Shown: in pieces, positions 1 through 7,852 of the stretch | How the letters are laid out: the number at the start of each line of letters is the position of its first letter | Position numbering within the stretch: position 1 is the stretch's first letter | IMG/VR virus record: IMGVR_UViG_3300025133_000609 | Span: 1 to 23,362 of that record | Reading direction: 5' to 3' (one strand) | Length of the DNA: 23,362 nt | Source of the DNA: a virus | Position numbers and translations under genes: made by a program | The notes under the pieces: model-generated | The model's database searches: none | What the model was told of the DNA's origin: nothing | What the model saw: the letters and a program-made list of their open reading frames with translations, nothing else

Positions 1-222
1 CGCGTAGGACAGTCCGTCGTTGCGCGGCTGGTGCTTGCTGCGCTTCGTCACCCCGTCGAGCTTACTGCGCCCCTGCCGGTAGAGTTCCGCCTGCCGGGCG
101 TCGCTGCGGACCCCTTCCAGGATCGTGCAGTCGTGCGTCTCGACCACCTTGCGGAACAGGTGCCGGAGTTCGGGGCAGCAGGTGTCGAGCTTTGACGCGG
201 ACGCGCGGGAGAAGGACGGCAT
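1..222 (-). CDS. Endolysin, M15-type L-alanyl-D-glutamate peptidase (N-terminal part, cut by window edge)
   Basis: Translating down from the ATG at 222 gives 74 residues that stay open to base 1; the C-terminal part lies outside the window. The sequence fits the VanY/M15 phage endolysin family (as in phage T5 lysin), zinc peptidases that cut the L-Ala-D-Glu bond of peptidoglycan. Visible family marks are a short helical start (S8 to L22), the 'EGVRSDARQAELYRQGRSK' block at residues 36-54, and S62-K63-H64, where H64 is the expected first zinc ligand. The window ends at S72-Y73-A74, just where the family's next metal ligand (A-V/I-D) should follow. The start overlaps the holin candidate's stop as TGATG and has an AGAGAGG ribosome site about 8 bases upstream. 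No signal peptide is seen, so export would depend on a holin. Family assignment is firm; activity cannot be judged from the fragment. Confidence 0.88.
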   Translation of the reverse strand, partial: MPSFSRASASKLDTCCPELRHLFRKVVETHDCTILEGVRSDARQAELYRQGRSKLDGVTKRSKHQPRNDGLSYA

Positions 223-464
223 CAACCCGGCCTCTCTGCCAGCGTCGGGAGCTCCTCACGGGGGTAGCCCTTCGCTGGGTAGTAGACGGCGCCGGTCTTG
301 TCGTGCCGGTGGTGCGCGACCAGCCCCTCAACGTGCTCCGAAGCCTTGACCAGGCGCGACATCATGAACGCCACCCAGGAGGCCCACACCGTTGCTCCGA
401 CGATGATGGCCCCCGCCGTCATGAACAGGGGAAAGTAGCTCGTCACGACTTCCATCGTCGTCAT
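222..464 (-). CDS. Small one-span membrane protein, holin candidate
   Basis: An 80-residue protein with one clear membrane segment at about residues 11-35 (Y10 to M35, rich in A, V, I, F and W). It is followed by a basic, histidine-containing tail ('VAHHRHDKTGAVYYPAKGY') and an acidic, proline-containing end. Charge balance (E5 before the span; R37, K40 and H/R/K after it) suggests N-terminus out, C-terminus in. It directly precedes the endolysin with a TGATG junction, the usual place for a holin, and holins are often this size. A longer frame starts at a TTG at 482, but GAGAGG sits 8 bases before the ATG at 464, so I take 464. Function rests on context and topology. A spanin or another lysis-associated membrane protein is possible; there is no lipobox or long coiled coil. 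Confidence 0.68.
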   Translation of the reverse strand: MTTMEVVTSYFPLFMTAGAIIVGATVWASWVAFMMSRLVKASEHVEGLVAHHRHDKTGAVYYPAKGYPREELPTLAERPG

Positions 465-472
465 GCCGAAAG

Positions 473-478
473 CCTCTC
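473..478 (-). promoter_or_regulatory. Ribosome binding site deciding the start of the holin candidate
   Basis: Reads GAGAGG on the minus strand, 8 bases before the ATG at 464. It lies downstream of the alternative TTG start at 482, so it supports the shorter 80-residue protein. Confidence 0.7.
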
Positions 479-513
479 GCAAGGGCGCCGCAACGCCATT
501 ATCGGGTCCGTAA

Positions 514-756
514 TCACCGCGACTTCAGCTTCCGCATTTTCCCGCGGGTGCTGATCTGGTAGCGGTGATCGGGGTCCGACAGCGAATCGTCATCCTTCGC
601 GTCCATGAAGACGGAGACGATCCAGCCCGTCGCCATCTCCTTGCACACGACGTAGCCGGTCTTCGTGGCGTCGCAGTCGGCGGCGCACATGCGAGCCGCC
701 TGGTCAGCGTCGATCCGGAGCAGCTGCTTGATCGGGAAGGTGTGGGTCGTGCTCAT
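514..756 (-). CDS. Hypothetical 80-residue protein between fibre and lysis genes
   Basis: Not recognised. The ATG at 756 overlaps the stop of the lectin-like gene by 4 bases (ATGA), and GGGAGG lies about 10 bases upstream. The start matches the operon's coupling pattern, so the gene is very likely real. The protein is soluble, with no membrane span. It has three cysteines (C23, C27, C38) in a central stretch 'AADCDATKTGYVVCKEMATG', then a probable beta segment 'GWIVSVFMDA', an acidic linker and a strongly basic end ('TRGKMRKLKSR'). A 49-base gap separates it from the holin candidate. Longer frames reading through from 990 are shadows of the upstream gene. A small virion or lysis accessory role is only a guess from position. 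Confidence 0.7.
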   Translation of the reverse strand: MSTTHTFPIKQLLRIDADQAARMCAADCDATKTGYVVCKEMATGWIVSVFMDAKDDDSLSDPDHRYQISTRGKMRKLKSR

Positions 757-1511
757 GTCGCGACCGCCTCCCAGCGGTACAGGGCCCAGTGGGCGATGTC
801 GATCGTGAAGTCGGCGGCGCCGTTGCGGCGAACCAGGAATCCGAACTCGTCCGTTGCCGCGGCGTGCGGCACTGCCTGCTGCGGGGTAATGCTGAAGGAC
901 GAGTCGCACGTGTAGGTGAGGTCGTCGGTCAGCGGGTCTGACGACGGGAACGCACTGGCGTAGTAGAGGCGGCTGGAGAGGTTCCACCACTCGATCGCCA
1001 ACACCTCCTCAGTGTTGTTGAGGCGGTTCGACTCGACGTTGGAGCCGTTGTTCCGGCGCTGCGCACGGACGTTGCCGCCGGACGTGTTGTCGTTCGCGAT
1101 GCGATGCCGGTAGCTGTCGGCGGTGTCCCGCCACATCAGGGCGCACCGATCGTTCGTGTTCGGCAGCGTTGGCGCGCTCGTGAACTCCAGGACCATCAGC
1201 ATGCGGTCGGTGACCGCGTAGTCCGGGATCACGTCCACGATCGGCCGCGCGACAACGACGTTCCCCGAGCTTGCCGAGGTGGTCACCCGCAGCGACGTGT
1301 TCGCGATGACGCCGAGGACGCTGGCGTTGCTGTCCCCGGTGACCTCGCCGCCGCCTGTGCTCCAGGTCTCGCCGCTGTCGTCCGTGTACGTGCCCCCGCC
1401 CTTGATGTCGACGGCGGTCCCGTCGTTCTGCGGGTCCATGTACCACTTGCGAACCCACTGCCCCGCAGCAGCCCCTCCAGCTGTGGCCCCGTATGTGCTG
1501 GGATGGCCCAT
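753..1511 (-). CDS. Lectin-like tail fibre/spike protein, receptor-binding candidate
   Basis: A 252-residue protein. The first 25 residues are glycine- and alanine-rich and could be an attachment segment. The rest alternates short beta strands and polar loops in the style of a concanavalin/laminin-G-like sandwich, for example 'RMLMVLEFTSAP', 'NDRCALMWRDTADSYRHRI', 'VLAIEWWNLSSRLYYASA' and a final 'DFTIDIAHWALYRWEA'. Such jelly-roll domains are common in phage receptor-binding proteins. It is the last large virion-type gene before the lysis genes, a usual place for a host-range determinant. The ATG at 1511 forms TGATG with the upstream stop; the ribosome site is weak, suggesting translational coupling. 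No intramolecular chaperone or hydrolase motif was recognised. The fold call is by sequence pattern only, so function is inferred. Confidence 0.7.
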   Translation of the reverse strand: MGHPSTYGATAGGAAAGQWVRKWYMDPQNDGTAVDIKGGGTYTDDSGETWSTGGGEVTGDSNASVLGVIANTSLRVTTSASSGNVVVARPIVDVIPDYAVTDRMLMVLEFTSAPTLPNTNDRCALMWRDTADSYRHRIANDNTSGGNVRAQRRNNGSNVESNRLNNTEEVLAIEWWNLSSRLYYASAFPSSDPLTDDLTYTCDSSFSITPQQAVPHAAATDEFGFLVRRNGAADFTIDIAHWALYRWEAVAT

Positions 1512-1900
1512 CAGGACACCGCGGCCTTCTGGAACTCCAGGTGGATGTTGAGCTCGTGGCCGGTTCCAGAGTCAGCCTCGCCGGTCAGGTAGAGCGCATC
1601 CGTCGACTTGACCGGGATCGGTGAGGTGAACTGCGTGGAGTCCCACTCGTCGCTGGCGCCGGTCAGCGCAGCGTCCCACTCGAACATCTCGATCCCGTCG
1701 GAGCTCGCGTTGTAGAGCCGGATCGTGAAGGTGGCGCCGCCGCCGGCAGGGTTCGTCGCCCGCACAGCGGTCACGACCAGGGGCCCCGGCAGAGCAGCCG
1801 AACTCGAGCCGTGCGTCACGACCGTCCGGCTGGACTCCGAGGTTCCGATCGACGTGATGTTCGTGTCGTCCGTTCGTCCGAAAATGGGTTCCGTCTGCAT
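1511..1900 (-). CDS. Small beta-rich virion protein (129 residues)
   Basis: A 129-residue protein starting at the ATG at 1900, with TTGGAG 7 bases upstream and 12 bases after the stop of the giant internal protein. It is rich in T, S, A and G and alternates predicted strands ('PLVVTAVRATNPAGGGATFT', 'FTIRLYNASSDGIEMFEWD', 'LYLTGEADSGTGHELNIHLE'). This is the look of a small beta-sandwich fibre, decoration or adaptor protein. It resembles in style the 147-, 176- and 208-residue proteins of the same cluster. TGATG coupling to the lectin-like gene suggests they work together, perhaps as connector and receptor-binding protein. No specific family was recognised. Confidence 0.72.
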   Translation of the reverse strand: MQTEPIFGRTDDTNITSIGTSESSRTVVTHGSSSAALPGPLVVTAVRATNPAGGGATFTIRLYNASSDGIEMFEWDAALTGASDEWDSTQFTSPIPVKSTDALYLTGEADSGTGHELNIHLEFQKAAVS

Positions 1901-1912
1901 AGTGTCTCCAAA

Positions 1913-4900
1913 CTACTCGACTTCTGGCGGGCCGAGGTAGTTGTCTTCAGCCTCGTCGTCAAGCGATGACGCCGGTGCCATGAATCTCTGGGGGCGATAG
2001 ACCGGGCGGTCGTCTCTCGGCAGGAACCGATCGAGTTCCCGCTCGATTCGTCGGAGATCGCGCTGGTAAACCTCCAACGGGTCCTTCTCCAACTTCATCG
2101 AGTAGGTGCCGGCCATGACCGCAAGGATCCGTTCGGCCATCGACTCCGACCATGCGCTGACCTCTCGCGGGTCTTCCTTCGGGACCATCGCCCGCTGGTA
2201 GGCGCCGAGGAGGCTGTTCAACGGCGTGTCCCTGAAGAACGCGACCCGGCGCGGCGCGTCCGTCACGAACCCGGTGCCGTCTCGCTTCTTCACTGGCCTG
2301 ATCTGCATCAACTCCAGGAAGTACGGGGGCATGATCTGGCGGGCGTCGTCGTCGGTCCACCCGACCTTGTTCCCGATCCAGATGACCTCATCCGGCGCTG
2401 CGCGTCCGCCGAGGTTCTGATTGAAGAAGTACGCGCCGATCTTCCATGGGACATTGAGATCGCCAGCCGCAGCGGCCCGTTCCTCATCGAGCAGCGCCCC
2501 GCCAGCGACGAGATCGAACTTCTTTTTGGCGGACTGGACGGCATCGAACATCGGCGCACCGCGCACCGACATCGCCTTCGCGTGACCCATGTTCAGCAGG
2601 ATCGATGGCTGCGCGAACGTCGGGATCTGCCGCAGGTCCGACTCCGTGAACTCTCCGCGGTTGTAGATGCTCAGGAGTGTCGCGAGGTAGGCGTAGGCCC
2701 CTGGGTTCTTCGCCGCCCACTGAGCCTGTAGCCGGAGGTTGCCGGCGTCCCAGGTCCAGAAACCAAACACGCGGCGCATGACCTCGCGCTCGAGCGGTGT
2801 GATCTCGGAGTAGTTCCGAAGCGCGTCGTCAGTCGTCCGCGTGGCGACCGCGCGGCTCGCTCCCTTGCGGCGCATCCCGAGGTAGATGGCGGCGCGGGCC
2901 TGAGTCTCCAGCCACCCATTCATCTCAGAGGTGATCCGCACCCATCCCGGCGCCCCGATCGCCCCGACGACCCCGCCAATGCCAACGGCGTCGAAGGGGG
3001 TTCCGAGGAGCGAGCCGGCGAACGCCCCTGCCGACCTGGTAGGGGTGATGGCGCCAGCTGCGGCCCCGATCATCGCGCCAGTCGAGCCGGCGACCCGAGC
3101 CCCCGCCGCCGCTCCAATCGCAGCGCGCTTGAGGGCCTTCGGGAGTTCCTGCTTCGCGGCTTTCGCGGCCAGCGCGGCGAGGTCGGCCTTGCGGGTCGAC
3201 GATGTCACCTTGCCGAGCATCCCGGTCCAGAGATCCGTGGAGCCCGGAGCGCTTTCCACCATCGCAGACGCGAGGGTCGTCCAGACCCCGCCCTTTGCGG
3301 CATCCGCCTCGATCTCAAGCCCTGGAGCGAGCTCGACCCGCCCGCGCTCAGGAGAACTCGCCGTGACGGGCTGCTTCCCGCCGAACAGCCGCAGGTCGCG
3401 AGCGGCGGACGAGACCGGGTCGACAAGCCCCTGCTCCTGGCGGAATGCCGAAGTGAAGGCTGCGGAGAGGATCCCGTCCTCGAGCATCTCCTGCTCGATC
3501 TGTCGCAGCGTCACGAGATCGCCGTCGAGCCTGATCATGAAATCCGGGGAGACGCCGGAGGCGACCATCGCGCCGATCGTGTGAGCCACTGGATCCAGCG
3601 CGGCCGACCCGGCAGCCTGCAGCCCGCCTGTGACATTGCCGACGACGTTGACGAACGTGTAGCCGGCGGTGCTGCGGAACGTGGTCAGCATGACCTTCGC
3701 CCACGAGTGGACGGCGTCGAAGACATCGAGGGTCGCAGAAGCCGCCTTCGCCCCGCCGACAACGCTCTTGTCGAAGATGGTCCGGCCCTGCCCCTTTCCA
3801 GCGATGAACTTCTGCAGGCGATCGCGCATCGATCCGCCGTCCGAGTACCACCAGTTGATGTACTCAGCGACGGGCTTCGGCAGGTAGACCGGGGCCTCAA
3901 GCGCAGCACCCGCCTCCTTGACGTAGACGTAGACCTTCGACTTCGCCTGAGCGGAGAGGTCGCGGATTATCTCGTGCTCAAGCACTTCGCGCGCCGTTTT
4001 GCCCTGCTCGAGCAGAGAGATGATCATGTCGTGCTGAGGCTGGAGCTCTTCGGGGAGGCTGACCTTGTTGTGGGCCCCGACGAGCGGACCGCGGTCGACC
4101 CGTGCGTAGCCGATGGCGGATGCGTGAAGGTCGCCCTCCCATCCGAACTGCTGCGCGATGCGCTGACCAGCTGGGAACCGAAGCCGTAGGTCGGCGATGA
4201 AGTGGCGGTCGGCGAGCGCGGAGTCCGCTTCACGTAGGAACTGGGCCAGCATCGGAACGGGGTCGGTGACCAGAGATGCGATCTCACGGCCGTTCCGCTC
4301 CAGGAAGGCCTCGACGAACTCGTCCGTCGGCGCCCCCTTGCCGCCCGATCGGTCCCACGCGCTTTTCACGGCCATCGCGAACAGGCGGCGGCGTTCCGCT
4401 GCAACGCCTACATCCTGCAGGTCGACCATCCCGGGGGCCAGGTAGGTCGGGCGGACAGGCTCGCCCCGGAGCGCCTTCTGCATCGACAGACCGTCAGCCC
4501 TGACGAGCTTCGGGAGCAGCAGGTCGAGGTCCAGGTTCGCGACGACCTCGTCGACACTCGTGCCCTTGACCCCCTGAGCGACGAGATGCTCGTGGAGCTC
4601 GCGGGCGTAGGTCCGAAGGACGCCGCGGAGCCCTTCGGCCGCAGCGCGAACCTTATCGTCGACCGCCTTCTTCTTCGGGAGCCGCTTCGCAGTCGCCATC
4701 TTCACGGCGCTTGCCCGCTCGCGAGGGGTCAGATCGGTGAACTCGCGCATGGAACGAACCCGGGCGAACAGGCCGTTCGCTTCATCCAGGTTCCGCTTCG
4801 CTGCACGGTGTGCGTCTACCGCGTAGTCCCGAACGAACTCTGAGATGTCCCCCTTCGGCTTGACTCGCCTGAGACCGTCCGCGGCGCGCGCGTACTCAGC

Positions 4901-7852
4901 AGCAGTCCGCGACGCATCCCTCTTCGCCTTCGCGAGAGCGTCGTCGGCATCCTTCAGCATTGCCCTGACAGCGCCGAGTTCGCCGCGCACGTCCGGCAGC
5001 ATTCCCACGTCGCCGCTGGCAGTGATCCGCCGCTCCGTAGAGAGCAGGAGGTTCTCGCGCCGACGGAGCTCGTTCATCGAGTGCGCGCGCCGCTCTGTCT
5101 TCAACTTCTCGACGTGCTCCGTCTCGATCTTGTGCTTGATCAGAAGTGCGTCAACGTCCTCAGACGCGACCAGGTACTTGTCCCACCGCTCCATCGACTT
5201 GCTCTTGTCGCCGAGCGCCTTTTGGACACGGAGGCGTGCGCGGAGCGCGGCATCCTCTGCAAGGGCGAACACCCTTTGCGAGTCGAAGCCCATTTCGTCG
5301 CCGAGCGCGGTGAGTGCCTCAAACGCCTCATCAAGCTTGCTGGAATCCAGGGCATCTCGAATCCCGTCCATGTCGGCGATGTCGCCGGCCATCCTGGCGA
5401 CCTGCGCGAGAGTCGCCTTGACGGCGGAATCCTTCGCCCGCTCCTGAGCAGCGTCAGACACCGCCCGCATCCTGGCGACGCCTTCAACATGCCGCCCAGG
5501 CGTTGGCGACTGCAGGAGTTCGGCGATCTCGTCGACCTCATCCCGAAGGTCGCGCATCCCGCGCATGAACCCCTTTGCGGCGGCGATCTCCATGACGAAC
5601 GATGGGCCGTCGGTGGTCACGGACAGATCGGACAGATCGCTCATCTTCGCCGCAGCCGCGAGAGAGCGGTGCTGGTCCCCGTCCATGACGAGAGAGTGGG
5701 CCTTCATCCGGCTCTCCTTGTCGGGGTGGTTCCGAAGGAATCCTGCGATGAAGGCTCGCCGCCTGTCTGCGAGAACCTCTGTCGATCGGTTGTTCCTGCG
5801 CAGATCGTCGACAAGCTCCGCGAAGGCCGCAGGGTGCATGAGCTCCCCGCGCTGGTAGGCGTGCCAGATCCCCACGCTGTTCGGGCCGGCGAGAGGCTGC
5901 GCCTGGTGCGCGCCGAAGGTCAGGGCAGACGTGGTCCGGCGGATTCGCTCGAGGCTCCACGGGGTGCTGCGCGAGCCGATGAACTCCCGCCCCGGCTTGT
6001 ACTTGCTCATCCACTGCATGACGCGAGACGCGACACGGAGCCGGGCCGCGTCTGTGACCCCACTCATCCGCTTTGAGACATCGGCAGAAAGCCGCGCCGT
6101 CCCGTCCGCATTCATGCCGATGAGCGTCTTCCCCTCCTTGTTCGCAGTTCGCAGCGCATCCATGAACGCCCGCTCACTGTCCTCGAAGGCGAGTGCGCGC
6201 ATGTCCGCGACCGCCTCTGCAGACTTCGGGTTCGCTCCGACGGGCACATCGGGGATCGTCTCGTCGAGCCACTTCGACCATGCCTGGAGCGTCCGCGAGT
6301 CCCCGCGAAGCTGAACCTCGCCGCGGAAAGCAGCATCCACCAGCTGGACGAAATCCTTCCCGAACTGCTGCTGCGCCTTGACGCCGTTCGCTGCGGCGTT
6401 GTTCCTCGTCGGGATCTGCGACAGCACCCCCTGGCGAGCAGCCTGCAACTCCTCGAGTTCGACCGCCAGGTTCGCCCTGGTGGCGTCATCGGCCAGCGCC
6501 ATGTCGTTCGCCACATCCTTGATCTGGTCGTCGACCTTCTTGAGCTCCTTCTGGCCGAGGCGGGCCAGCGTGGTGAACTCCTCCTCCGAAGCAGCGCGCA
6601 CAGCGTCTCCTGTGGCCTCCAGGGCTTCGTCGAGAGCGCCGGCCCCACGCCGCGTCAACTGAGTCCCGAGCCTGCGGGACAGGACCCCTGGGGCCTGGAT
6701 CAGCGCCGTCGGGTCGAAGATGGCAGTCCCGATGAACCCGATGAACTCCTTTGCACCCTCCGACCCTTGCTCAATCGCCTCGTTCATCGCGTACTGCCAA
6801 CGGCGAACGCGGGCCTCCTCCGACTCGCCGTCGATGCCGGGATGAACGACACTCCCGAAGGCAGTGCTCGCAGCGACGGACAAGGCCTGCGCCAGCGGAC
6901 TGGCATCCGTGAAAGCGTCCCGAAGCGGGGCGGTGGGGTCCAGCCACGCGGGGAGTTCCCCCGTGTAGGCGAAGTCGACCATCCCTTCCTCGACCGGATC
7001 CACGAGAGTCTCGTCGAGCTCCGCGATCAAGTTCTCCACGTCTTTCTGATTGAGCGCCTCGTCGCCGGTCTTCCCGGCGTTTGCCGCCCTGCCGAGCAGC
7101 ACGCCCATGATGTCGCCGACGTACCCGTAGACCTCATCCCCGATCGGCTGCGCATCGAGGTAGGTCTCCTCGAAGGCCTGCTGGCCGAGCTCCTCGATGT
7201 CCCGGTCCTGCATGATGAACGATGCCGGGCGGCGCCCAGACGCGACGACCTCCTTGTACTGGTCCGCGGTCAGCATCAAGGGGTCTGGGTCGTTCTCCAG
7301 AGCGAACGAGACCTCCCGCTGCAGCGCATCCATCGTCGCCGCCTTCGACGCCAGCGCCAGCTGAGGGCGCCAGGTCACGTTCTCAAAGGTTCGGATCGCA
7401 TCCTGGAATGCGTTGACCCCATAGGAGACGGCGATGCTTCCGCCCTTTGCGAGCGCAGACTTCGCCTCGCTCAAACGGAGTTCCTTGTCGGCGACCTCGC
7501 CCATTCCCTCACCGAGCCGGTCCAGAGCAAGGAAGCCCGCCGCAAGCCGGTCGCCTACCAGCGGGACACGGAGCTTCTCGGCCAACCGAACAGCGTCGGC
7601 AAGCCTCTCGCCCTTCAAGGTCTTCGGGAGAGTCGCGATCTCCTCAACCCGCGTGATGAACTTGCCGGGGGTGGGGTCGATCGACTGAAGGCGCTTGAGC
7701 CTGTGGACCGTCAGCGCCGCCGGAGTGACGACGAAATCCTCATCGTCGAAGGCCGAGCCGAGTTCGACTTCCGGCTCCGAATCCGGCTGCACAGGGTCGG
7801 GCTCAAAACTCGACCCAGCAGCCGGCACAGCCGAATCGGGCTCAAACGGCAC
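1913..7852 (-). CDS. Giant internal virion (DNA-ejection) protein, 1979 residues
   Basis: A quarter of the window. It starts at GTG 7852, right after the TAG of the previous gene, with AAGG 8 bases upstream. The N-terminus (about 1-40) is acidic and proline-rich. Most of the protein is helical, with strong coiled-coil character near 885-1000. Near 1320-1405 is a block resembling large phage ejection proteins ('YLPKPVAEYINWW', then 'WAKVMLTTFRSTAGYTFVNV' and V-G-N). Near 1575-1637 is an A/G-rich stretch with repeated small-x-x-x-small spacing ('AAIGAAAGARVAG', 'GAMIGAAAGA'), like a membrane-inserting glycine zipper. Near 1690-1710 is 'RRVFGFWTWDAGNLRLQAQ', resembling the F-P-F-Y-T-W type motif of phage internal proteins. 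No lysozyme or transglycosylase catalytic motif was recognised. Its place after three internal-protein-like genes fits the role of T7 gp16-like cores. A tape measure is less likely because tail-tube and chaperone genes are absent. Confidence 0.82.
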   Translation of the reverse strand: MPFEPDSAVPAAGSSFEPDPVQPDSEPEVELGSAFDDEDFVVTPAALTVHRLKRLQSIDPTPGKFITRVEEIATLPKTLKGERLADAVRLAEKLRVPLVGDRLAAGFLALDRLGEGMGEVADKELRLSEAKSALAKGGSIAVSYGVNAFQDAIRTFENVTWRPQLALASKAATMDALQREVSFALENDPDPLMLTADQYKEVVASGRRPASFIMQDRDIEELGQQAFEETYLDAQPIGDEVYGYVGDIMGVLLGRAANAGKTGDEALNQKDVENLIAELDETLVDPVEEGMVDFAYTGELPAWLDPTAPLRDAFTDASPLAQALSVAASTAFGSVVHPGIDGESEEARVRRWQYAMNEAIEQGSEGAKEFIGFIGTAIFDPTALIQAPGVLSRRLGTQLTRRGAGALDEALEATGDAVRAASEEEFTTLARLGQKELKKVDDQIKDVANDMALADDATRANLAVELEELQAARQGVLSQIPTRNNAAANGVKAQQQFGKDFVQLVDAAFRGEVQLRGDSRTLQAWSKWLDETIPDVPVGANPKSAEAVADMRALAFEDSERAFMDALRTANKEGKTLIGMNADGTARLSADVSKRMSGVTDAARLRVASRVMQWMSKYKPGREFIGSRSTPWSLERIRRTTSALTFGAHQAQPLAGPNSVGIWHAYQRGELMHPAAFAELVDDLRRNNRSTEVLADRRRAFIAGFLRNHPDKESRMKAHSLVMDGDQHRSLAAAAKMSDLSDLSVTTDGPSFVMEIAAAKGFMRGMRDLRDEVDEIAELLQSPTPGRHVEGVARMRAVSDAAQERAKDSAVKATLAQVARMAGDIADMDGIRDALDSSKLDEAFEALTALGDEMGFDSQRVFALAEDAALRARLRVQKALGDKSKSMERWDKYLVASEDVDALLIKHKIETEHVEKLKTERRAHSMNELRRRENLLLSTERRITASGDVGMLPDVRGELGAVRAMLKDADDALAKAKRDASRTAAEYARAADGLRRVKPKGDISEFVRDYAVDAHRAAKRNLDEANGLFARVRSMREFTDLTPRERASAVKMATAKRLPKKKAVDDKVRAAAEGLRGVLRTYARELHEHLVAQGVKGTSVDEVVANLDLDLLLPKLVRADGLSMQKALRGEPVRPTYLAPGMVDLQDVGVAAERRRLFAMAVKSAWDRSGGKGAPTDEFVEAFLERNGREIASLVTDPVPMLAQFLREADSALADRHFIADLRLRFPAGQRIAQQFGWEGDLHASAIGYARVDRGPLVGAHNKVSLPEELQPQHDMIISLLEQGKTAREVLEHEIIRDLSAQAKSKVYVYVKEAGAALEAPVYLPKPVAEYINWWYSDGGSMRDRLQKFIAGKGQGRTIFDKSVVGGAKAASATLDVFDAVHSWAKVMLTTFRSTAGYTFVNVVGNVTGGLQAAGSAALDPVAHTIGAMVASGVSPDFMIRLDGDLVTLRQIEQEMLEDGILSAAFTSAFRQEQGLVDPVSSAARDLRLFGGKQPVTASSPERGRVELAPGLEIEADAAKGGVWTTLASAMVESAPGSTDLWTGMLGKVTSSTRKADLAALAAKAAKQELPKALKRAAIGAAAGARVAGSTGAMIGAAAGAITPTRSAGAFAGSLLGTPFDAVGIGGVVGAIGAPGWVRITSEMNGWLETQARAAIYLGMRRKGASRAVATRTTDDALRNYSEITPLEREVMRRVFGFWTWDAGNLRLQAQWAAKNPGAYAYLATLLSIYNRGEFTESDLRQIPTFAQPSILLNMGHAKAMSVRGAPMFDAVQSAKKKFDLVAGGALLDEERAAAAGDLNVPWKIGAYFFNQNLGGRAAPDEVIWIGNKVGWTDDDARQIMPPYFLELMQIRPVKKRDGTGFVTDAPRRVAFFRDTPLNSLLGAYQRAMVPKEDPREVSAWSESMAERILAVMAGTYSMKLEKDPLEVYQRDLRRIERELDRFLPRDDRPVYRPQRFMAPASSLDDEAEDNYLGPPEVE

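Noticed and set aside
465-513. Promoter or terminator in the 49-base gap before the holin candidate
   Set aside because: Only a weak 4-bp GGCG/CGCC pairing and no convincing -35/-10 elements or T-tract are visible; the evidence is too thin to annotate.
1913-7852. Tape-measure protein of a siphovirus
   Set aside because: No tail-tube gene or frameshifted chaperone pair precedes it. The preceding genes look like adaptor, nozzle, fibres and small internal proteins, which fits a short-tailed phage.
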